Assembly (NCBI GenBank): GCA_945901405.1
Contig: CAMDLH010000048.1
Coordinates: forward strand, 1-36,640
Origin: Bordetella parapertussis
GTDB taxonomy: Bacteria; Pseudomonadota; Gammaproteobacteria; Burkholderiales; SG8-41
Direction of reading: 5' to 3'
Length of the DNA: 36,640 nt
The notes below the pieces were generated by a model that was given only the letters and a program-made list of their open reading frames with translations, had not been told where the DNA came from and made no database searches. The position numbers and the translations under genes were made by a program. Each line of letters opens with the position of its first letter. Position 1 is the stretch's first letter. This document shows, in pieces, positions 32,191 through 36,640 of this stretch.

Positions 32191-32326
32191 GTCGTTCAAT
32201 TTGAAGTCATCACGCTGGCTGACTGTGTTATGGGTTCCCGCCTTCGCGGGAACGACAGCTCTTGTTTGCGCGCCGCTTGCGGCTCAACCGTATCCATCCA
32301 AGCCTGTGCGCATCATCGTGCCCTAG
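32191..32326 (+). pseudogene. Bug/TctC N-terminal fragment
   Basis: Reads FAGTTALVCAPLAAQPYPSK PVRIIVP and then hits a stop at the breakpoint. This is a Bug signal peptide and the first mature strand only. A REP-like palindrome (32235-32254) lies inside the signal-peptide part and encodes VPAFAGTT, so the repeat had probably inserted here earlier. The break at about 32325 joins it head-on to the parD fragment. Confidence 0.78.
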
Positions 32327-32327
32327 C

Positions 32328-32449
32328 CGCTCTACCAGCCGCAATCCTTCGCGCAAGACTTCGCTTGCGTTCTGGTAGCGCCCGGAAGTTACAAGCTGTT
32401 CAACAAATTGAGCTTGATGGTCGGTGAGGACAACATTTCGGGTTGGCAT
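32328..32449 (-). pseudogene. parD: ParD-like antitoxin, N-terminal fragment
   Basis: About 40 residues of a ribbon-helix-helix antitoxin (MPTRNVVLTDHQAQFVEQLV, then SGRYQNASEVLREGLRLVER). After LVERL the frame passes into antisense of the Bug fragment, so the toxin-binding tail and the ParE toxin gene are lost. The DNA-binding half survives, so it could in principle still bind its operator. Confidence 0.82.
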
Positions 32450-32686
32450 GGGAACCTCGCTATTGGGAATCGATGCATTGGCATACTATGCCATAAGTCC
32501 ATTTACGGCAAGCTGCAGAGGGCATGCGGGGATGGCACACCCAGACACTTCGGCGAAGATGCGGAGCGTTACCGATTGGGTGAATAGTGCGCGGCGTGTT
32601 TCCGAGGATGTGTAGCGGGATGCGCGCCGGACGATCTCGCCTTTCGTAGTGACCACGGAAGGCGGGATGTCTCCCGCCCTACGGTT
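32450..32686. promoter_or_regulatory. parD operator dyad and spacer hairpin
   Basis: TGGCATA-C-TATGCCA (32478-32492) is a perfect 15-bp dyad 28 bp upstream of the parD remnant and probably its operator. Further on, GGCGGGA-TGTC-TCCCGCC (32661-32678) forms a hairpin just after the vapC stop on the minus strand and may end that transcript. No gene is seen in between. Confidence 0.55.
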
Positions 32687-33064
32687 CTACCAACTTATTC
32701 GCCGCACATCCGGCAACGCATCGAAATGCTGATCGCGGCTCAGTATTGGCAGGCTGTGCTGCATTGCTAACGCAGCGATCCACGCGTCATTCGCGGGGAT
32801 CGGCCGGCCCAGCCGTTTGAGCGTGGCACGCAGCGAGGCGTAGGGCACGACCGTTTCAGCGGTTATCGCCAGCAAATCAAAATGGCGAAGATGGGTTTCA
32901 AGCCATTGTTCGTAGGTTTTTCGATGTCTCGATGCCATGATGCCGTAGCGAAACTCACCCAGAACAATGACTGGAATCGCGACGCGATGCTGCGAGCGCA
33001 AGATCGCGCCAACTTCGGGTTCTCCGTCGACAAACGCGGATAGTGCGTTTGTATCAAGGATCAA
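32687..33064 (-). CDS. vapC: PIN-domain ribonuclease toxin (VapC-like)
   Basis: A 125-aa PIN RNase. The acidic active-site residues are visible: D3 (MILDTNAL), E37 (VLGEFRYGI), D93 (PANDAWIAALA) and the late D in LSRDQHFD. Complete length. Its ATG overlaps the antitoxin stop by 4 nt, so the pair is translated together. Expected to cleave tRNA or rRNA when freed from the antitoxin. Confidence 0.93.
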   Translation of the reverse strand: MILDTNALSAFVDGEPEVGAILRSQHRVAIPVIVLGEFRYGIMASRHRKTYEQWLETHLRHFDLLAITAETVVPYASLRATLKRLGRPIPANDAWIAALAMQHSLPILSRDQHFDALPDVRRISW

Positions 33065-33321
33065 CGTTTATCCTCGGGTTCGACGATCTCGAACTCATTG
33101 TCGATCACGGATTGCACGTGAAGAGTCTCTTTATGCAATCGCTTGAGTTTGCCAAAACCTTTCATCCACTCGGGCTCGGCGGCATATGCGCCACCGGTGT
33201 CGAGCGCCAGCTTGTCGCGCAATGCTTCCGTGAAAAACTCTTTTAGCGATTGACCTCGCACTGCGGCGGTGGACTTCGCTTTACGGAAAAGCGGGTCGGG
33301 AAGTTCAAGCGTTGTCTTCAT
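33061..33321 (-). CDS. vapB: Antitoxin of the VapC pair
   Basis: An 86-aa protein beginning MKTTLELPDPLFRKAKSTAA, an N-terminal ribbon-helix-helix pattern as in VapB/CopG antitoxins, then VRGQSLKEFFTEALRDKL. The C-terminal 40 residues would clamp the toxin. Overlaps vapC by 4 nt. Upstream, at 33326-33341, the tandem 8-mers CCATATTA and CCATATTT are a likely operator. Confidence 0.87.
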   Translation of the reverse strand: MKTTLELPDPLFRKAKSTAAVRGQSLKEFFTEALRDKLALDTGGAYAAEPEWMKGFGKLKRLHKETLHVQSVIDNEFEIVEPEDKR

Positions 33322-33419
33322 TGGCCCATATTACCATATTTATGGCTTCGTCCGGGGAACGAGTGTGATTCGGGTGCGATTCAAAGTGATGTCCTGGAGA
33401 TGTATACGGTTCAGAGAAA

Positions 33420-33565
33420 CTCCTTCCCCTTCACGGGCAAGGGCACACTTGAAGCGAAGCAGAAGGCTGGGATGGGGGTAGGGGTAACGAGCGATACCGA
33501 CTGTCGCGCCAACGCGCTACCCCACCCCCATCCTAACCTTCCCCCTGACGGGGAAGGGACTTTAC
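33420..33565. repeat. CT/GA-rich composite palindrome
   Basis: The block GGGATGGGGGTAGGGGTA (about 33468-33485) is opposed by TACCCCACCCCCATCC (33518-33533). Outer arms CCTTCCCCTTCACGGGCAAG and CTTCCCCCTGACGGGGAAGG each form further hairpins. It lies between the two vapBC pairs. Same class as 19485, 23193 and 36281. Confidence 0.65.
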
Positions 33566-33608
33566 ATTGGTAACGATGTATCGAAATTACAGTGCCGCAA
33601 TACTACTA

Positions 33609-34019
33609 CTACGAATCGCCTTCCAGCCAATCGACGATAGCCAGTCCCTTAATGCGAGAAAATTCCCTGGTTTTATTGGTGGCGAGCGTAACGCCGAGAG
33701 AAAGGGCATGCGCGCCGATCAGCAGATCCAATGCCCCGATTGGCGTTCCCTTTTTTTCCAGCGCAGTACGAATCTGTCCGTAAGCCCTGGCGGCCTCGCG
33801 ATCAAAGCTTGCGATTTCCAGGGGCAAAACAAATTCATCGAGGGCTTCCTGGTTTTTTTCTTTGTGCTGACTCTTCGCAACGCCAAATTCCAACTCGGCC
33901 AGCGTTGCCCATGAAATACCGATCTCCCCAACTCTGAACGCACTCAACCGTCTTAATACCTGTGGCGGCTTTCGCCTGATGAGCGCAATACAGGTATTGG
34001 TATCGAACATTATCTTCAT
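33609..34019 (-). CDS. vapC: PIN-domain ribonuclease toxin (VapC/FitB-like)
   Basis: A 136-aa PIN RNase with the acidic residues D6 (IMFDTNTCIALI), E43 (ATLAELEFGV), D98 (GALDLLIGAHA) and NKTREFSRI near the end. Complete length. Overlaps the antitoxin stop by 4 nt. Different subgroup from the one at 32687: the LRRKPPQVL and ISWATLAELEFG segments are typical of VapC/MT-type toxins with AbrB antitoxins. Confidence 0.93.
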   Translation of the reverse strand: MKIMFDTNTCIALIRRKPPQVLRRLSAFRVGEIGISWATLAELEFGVAKSQHKEKNQEALDEFVLPLEIASFDREAARAYGQIRTALEKKGTPIGALDLLIGAHALSLGVTLATNKTREFSRIKGLAIVDWLEGDS

Positions 34020-34249
34020 TCGAATAGCGCCTCGCGCTCTTGCTGCGCAGGTTGCCGCCTCTCCTTCATGAAATCCTTGCTGAATTTATCCAGGCTGCCG
34101 ATCAGGGAATCCCACGAATGGGTCAACGGAATCAGCACCACGGCACTGCCGGATTTCTTGATAAATACCGCATCACCATCGAAACGAAATTCTTTGGGAA
34201 GCCGCACTGCTTGACTTTGCCCGTTGCGAAATAATTTGGCTGTTTTCAT
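34016..34249 (-). CDS. vapB: AbrB-fold antitoxin (VapB)
   Basis: A 77-aa antitoxin: MKTAKLFRNGQSQAVRLPKE and FRFDGDAVFIKKSGSAVVLI form the swapped-hairpin AbrB domain, followed by a tail (SLDKFSKDFMKERRQP) that binds the toxin. AAGGGAAAT sits before its ATG. Directly upstream is a palindromic operator. Confidence 0.92.
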   Translation of the reverse strand: MKTAKLFRNGQSQAVRLPKEFRFDGDAVFIKKSGSAVVLIPLTHSWDSLIGSLDKFSKDFMKERRQPAQQEREALFE

Positions 34250-34262
34250 GGCATTTCCCTTA

Positions 34263-34289
34263 AAAGTATAGTTTTTAAGTATATACTTT
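34263..34289 (-). promoter_or_regulatory. VapB operator
   Basis: AAAGTATA (34263-34270) and TATACTTT (34282-34289) form an inverted repeat, and AAGTATATACTT (34277-34288) is a perfect 12-bp palindrome inside it. The position, 14-40 bp upstream of the antitoxin start, fits autoregulation by VapBC. Confidence 0.7.
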
Positions 34290-34336
34290 GTTATGGCCTG
34301 GTCAAGCGTACCTGCCCGGAATTGCCCAACTTCGGA

Positions 34337-35152
34337 TTACGTCCCATACCGCACCGGCGACTTGGCCATCTTCAGCGCCGCCAGCGCACTGTAGCACGCA
34401 AGCCACGCGGTCTTGGGGTTATCCGGCGCGGGGACGTTTTCGAGTTTGATGCTCACTTTGCCGGTCTTGCCGCGCAGGGTGATGTAATGTGTGTTGGTGG
34501 TGAGCGCGGGGTCGGCCACTACTTTGAGTTGCGTGCGGTCAAAGCCTATGCCGGCCATGCTCAGCACGGCGGCTATGTTTACGTTGGCGGGGAATAGCGG
34601 CACGCCCTCTCGCGCCGAGCCTTCATAGAGCGTTAGCGGCCCGCTCATGTTGTCGAGGTTGAATTTTTTCTCTTCGACGTAGGCAATGCCCTTCCAGGCG
34701 GCGGGCGGTTTGGTCACCGCGATGCTCACTTCGTCCACACCGGCGATGCACATGGCTTTGAGCGCATCCAGCCCGCAGATGCCGCCGGAGGGCACGTAGA
34801 GCAGCGCGCCGCTTTTGATTGCCGCGGTTTCGAGTCGGGTGCGCAATGCGTCGTCACATAACGCGCCGCCAGAGAGCACGATGACGCCGATGCCGCGTGT
34901 CAGCAGCGGCTCGGCGTAGTCGCGCACGGCTTCGTGTGATGCGGCCTCGACCACGACATCGGGCCGTGTGGCGATGAGTTCTTCGAGCGTGGTGGTGAAG
35001 GTAATGCTGTTTTCGCGTGCGAGCGGCACGCCGCGTGACGCGTCGCCGCGGCCTGCGACCGCAACCACTTGCGCATCACCCAGGTCGCCGCGATTGATGT
35101 GTTCGATGAATAGGCGCGCTATGGTGCCGCCGCCGATGATGCCTACGCGCAT
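34337..35152 (-). CDS. L-aspartate dehydrogenase-like protein (NadX family)
   Basis: A 271-aa NAD(P)-dependent dehydrogenase: Rossmann GIIGGGTIARLFIEHI at the N-terminus (start 35152 chosen; GGGAG upstream and the glycine motif begins at once), then VVEAASHEAVRDYAEPLL, and the conserved VPSGGICGLDAL with VSIAVTKPPAAWKG in the catalytic domain. The family converts aspartate to iminoaspartate/oxaloacetate, and some members reduce other imines. It is transcribed divergently from a Bug gene, so a dicarboxylate or amino-acid substrate is plausible. The longer open frame adds 66 unlikely residues. Confidence 0.87.
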   Translation of the reverse strand: MRVGIIGGGTIARLFIEHINRGDLGDAQVVAVAGRGDASRGVPLARENSITFTTTLEELIATRPDVVVEAASHEAVRDYAEPLLTRGIGVIVLSGGALCDDALRTRLETAAIKSGALLYVPSGGICGLDALKAMCIAGVDEVSIAVTKPPAAWKGIAYVEEKKFNLDNMSGPLTLYEGSAREGVPLFPANVNIAAVLSMAGIGFDRTQLKVVADPALTTNTHYITLRGKTGKVSIKLENVPAPDNPKTAWLACYSALAALKMAKSPVRYGT

Positions 35153-35226
35153 GGTGTGCTCCCGGTTTGAGTGGCAGATTTTACTGCGGTTGACGCTTGC
35201 GCCACAGCGCGCGCAAAATTTGCCGG

Positions 35227-36198
35227 ATGAAAAAAAACCTCTATTGCGCGCCGCTGCTGATTGCCGCCGCGGTCGCATCCACTTCGACTTTGCACGCGCA
35301 AACCTACCCCGAGCGCCCCATCCGCGTATTGGTGCCCTTCGTCGCCGCATCGTCGTACGACACGATCATGCGCATCGTCGCCGAGCCACTGGGCGCGGCA
35401 TTAAAGCAACAGGTGGTGGTGGATAACCGCGCGGGGGCTTCCGGCATTATCGGCGCCGATATCGCCGCCAAGGCCGCGCCCGACGGGCACACGCTGACGT
35501 TTCTGGGTGATAACCATATTATTTTTCCAGCGATCGGCAAGCAGACCCCTTACGATCTGTTCGCCGATTTTGCGCCGCTAACGCAAATCGCCAAGCTCGA
35601 CAACGTGGTGGTGTCGCATTCGAGTCTGCCGGCGCAAAATTTGAAGGAATTGATCGCACTGTTCAAGGCCAGCCCCGGCAAATACAAATTCGGCTCCGGC
35701 GGCACGGCGGGCACCACGCATCTGGCGAGCGAGCGCTTCGCGCTGCTGGCCGGCGTAAGCCTGCTGCACGTGCCGTATAAGGGCGGCGGCACCGCCGTCA
35801 CCGGCATGCTGGGCAACGAGGTCAACATGATGATCGCCAACATGGTGGTCACGCGCCCGCATGTGCAAAGTGGCAGGCTGCGCGCCTATGCGGTCGCCGC
35901 GAGCAAGCGTTCGAGTCATTTGGCCAGCGTGCCCACCACCGCCGAAGCCGGGTTGCCGGGCCTGGAAGTGCCGCAATTTTATGCGCTGTTCGCACCCGCG
36001 CGCACGCCGCCGCGTATATTGTCACGGCTGGAGAACGAATTAAGACAAATCGTATCGTCCCCCGTCACGCGCGGCCGCATCGACTCGCAAGGCGCCGATG
36101 TGGTAGGCAGCAGCCCGGCGGAGCTTGCGGCGTTTTTGCAAACGCAATTGGTGAGTTATCGCAAGACCGCGCAGGCAGCGGGGATCAAGAGCGAGTAG
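35227..36198 (+). CDS. Bug/TctC-family substrate-binding protein (divergent loop)
   Basis: A 323-aa exported binding protein; start at ATG 35227 opens a signal peptide (MKKNLYCAPLLIAAAVAS, cleaved near LHA-QTYPERP). The usual FPPGGxTD loop is replaced by FVAASSYD, an unusual substitution in the ligand region, while GSGGTAGTTHLASERFA and HVPYKGGGT are kept. It diverges from the aspartate dehydrogenase gene with 74 bp between starts, so one regulator could control both. Confidence 0.94.
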   Translation: MKKNLYCAPLLIAAAVASTSTLHAQTYPERPIRVLVPFVAASSYDTIMRIVAEPLGAALKQQVVVDNRAGASGIIGADIAAKAAPDGHTLTFLGDNHIIFPAIGKQTPYDLFADFAPLTQIAKLDNVVVSHSSLPAQNLKELIALFKASPGKYKFGSGGTAGTTHLASERFALLAGVSLLHVPYKGGGTAVTGMLGNEVNMMIANMVVTRPHVQSGRLRAYAVAASKRSSHLASVPTTAEAGLPGLEVPQFYALFAPARTPPRILSRLENELRQIVSSPVTRGRIDSQGADVVGSSPAELAAFLQTQLVSYRKTAQAAGIKSE

Positions 36199-36523
36199 TT
36201 TTGCAATTTCGACCTTTTCACCCCCTTCCCCGCCTCCTCCCTCAAGGGCTAATCTATGCACACATCTCCACGTCACGGCTCCCTCGCCCCGCTTCAGCGG
36301 GGAGGGTTGGGGTGAGGGGCGGCAACCCTGTGCTACGTCAATTACCCCTCACCCTGGCCCTCTCCCCGCAAGCGGGGCGAGGGGACAGAGTATGGAGATG
36401 TGTGCATAGATTCAGAAGTCTTGATCCGGGCGGAAATGGCATTGCACTTTTTTCGGCACATTCGGCTGCAATCCTAATGACAAGGGCAGCGACACGGATT
36501 GCGTTTGCAATGGGGTGGTTATG
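36199..36523. other. Intergenic region dominated by a palindromic element
   Basis: After the last Bug gene there is no further gene until the edge remnant. Most of it is the element at 36251-36412. The rest (36413-36523) shows no frame, promoter or RNA I can support. Confidence 0.5.
36251..36412. repeat. 162-bp element with 20-bp perfect terminal inverted repeats
   Basis: AATCTATGCACACATCTCCA at 36251-36270 is repeated exactly as its reverse complement at 36393-36412. Inside are two CT/GA-rich hairpins (CCCCGCTTCAGCGGGG and CCCCGCAAGCGGGG). No coding capacity, and no obvious flanking direct repeat. It may be a MITE-like unit or a nested repeat. Confidence 0.85.
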
Positions 36524-36640
36524 TCAGACAAGCTCGTAAATCATTTTTTGCCCGGTTTCCGGATGCTGGAAACCCTGTTGGGTTAACTCTTGCAGCAGTG
36601 CTGATACGGCGCGGTCATGAACTGGGTTGGCCATCCGATG
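36524..36640 (-). CDS. Hypothetical protein, partial at window edge
   Basis: The minus strand reads in from the edge, with an ATG at 36634, and gives MANPVHDRAVSALLQELTQQ and GFQHPETGQKMIYELV before a TGA at 36526-36524. It is either the tail of a longer gene or a 36-codon gene. The composition looks like real protein but I do not recognise it. Confidence 0.4.
   Translation of the reverse strand, partial: HRMANPVHDRAVSALLQELTQQGFQHPETGQKMIYELV

Noticed and set aside
33420..33565. Possible CRISPR-like repeats in CT/GA-rich blocks
   Set aside because: The blocks are palindromic and degenerate, with no regular spacer length and no cas genes.

Overview
The window looks like a chromosomal stretch of a GC-rich betaproteobacterium, probably Burkholderiales and perhaps from a metagenome. 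The basis is seven intact solute-binding proteins of the Bug/TctC type plus one fragment, a CoxSML-type molybdenum hydroxylase operon, D-tartrate dehydratase, and dispersed REP-like palindromes of the GTTCCCGC-N4-GCGGGAAC kind. No rRNA, tRNA, CRISPR array or phage module was seen.

Layout. 1-3,350: a Bug gene, a truncated IS4-type transposase, and an XRE antitoxin whose RelE/HigB-type toxin gene is split by a 147-bp MITE. 3,350-16,103 (minus strand): a long catabolic operon, in transcription order Bug, ThDP enzyme, isocitrate/isopropylmalate-type dehydrogenase, Bug, ACMSD-like amidohydrolase, CoxS-, CoxM- and CoxL-like subunits, Bug, second CoxL-like subunit. 16,121-19,447 (minus): LapG-type cysteine protease, Old Yellow Enzyme, D-tartrate dehydratase. 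19,448-21,200: repeats and an immunity-gene graveyard (AbrB antitoxin, truncated PIN toxin, vsr and hsdR tails). 21,203-24,561 (minus): an ABC efflux set (ATPase, FtsX-type permease, HlyD-type adaptor). 24,680-26,053 (plus): MmgE/PrpD protein.

26,182-31,462 (plus) is the most interesting part. Two UGSC-type genes each carry an in-frame UGA inside the motif (Sec)-Gly-Ser-Cys, followed by a hairpin at the right distance for a bacterial SECIS. Between them lie two paralogous genes of a family I cannot name. Two Bug genes follow. I read this as a six-gene operon encoding two selenoproteins, two partner proteins and two periplasmic binding proteins: UGSC1 - A - B - UGSC2 - Bug - Bug.

31,483-34,290: a terminator, a lysine-rich exported protein, a mosaic of gene fragments (SDR, Bug, ParD) and two intact VapBC-like pairs. 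34,337-36,640: aspartate dehydrogenase diverging from a last Bug gene, a 162-bp palindromic element with 20-bp inverted ends, and the tail of a gene cut by the window edge. In short, the region combines scavenging and oxidation of organic acids with active decay of toxin-antitoxin and restriction genes. All function calls rest on reading motifs by eye; no database search was possible.
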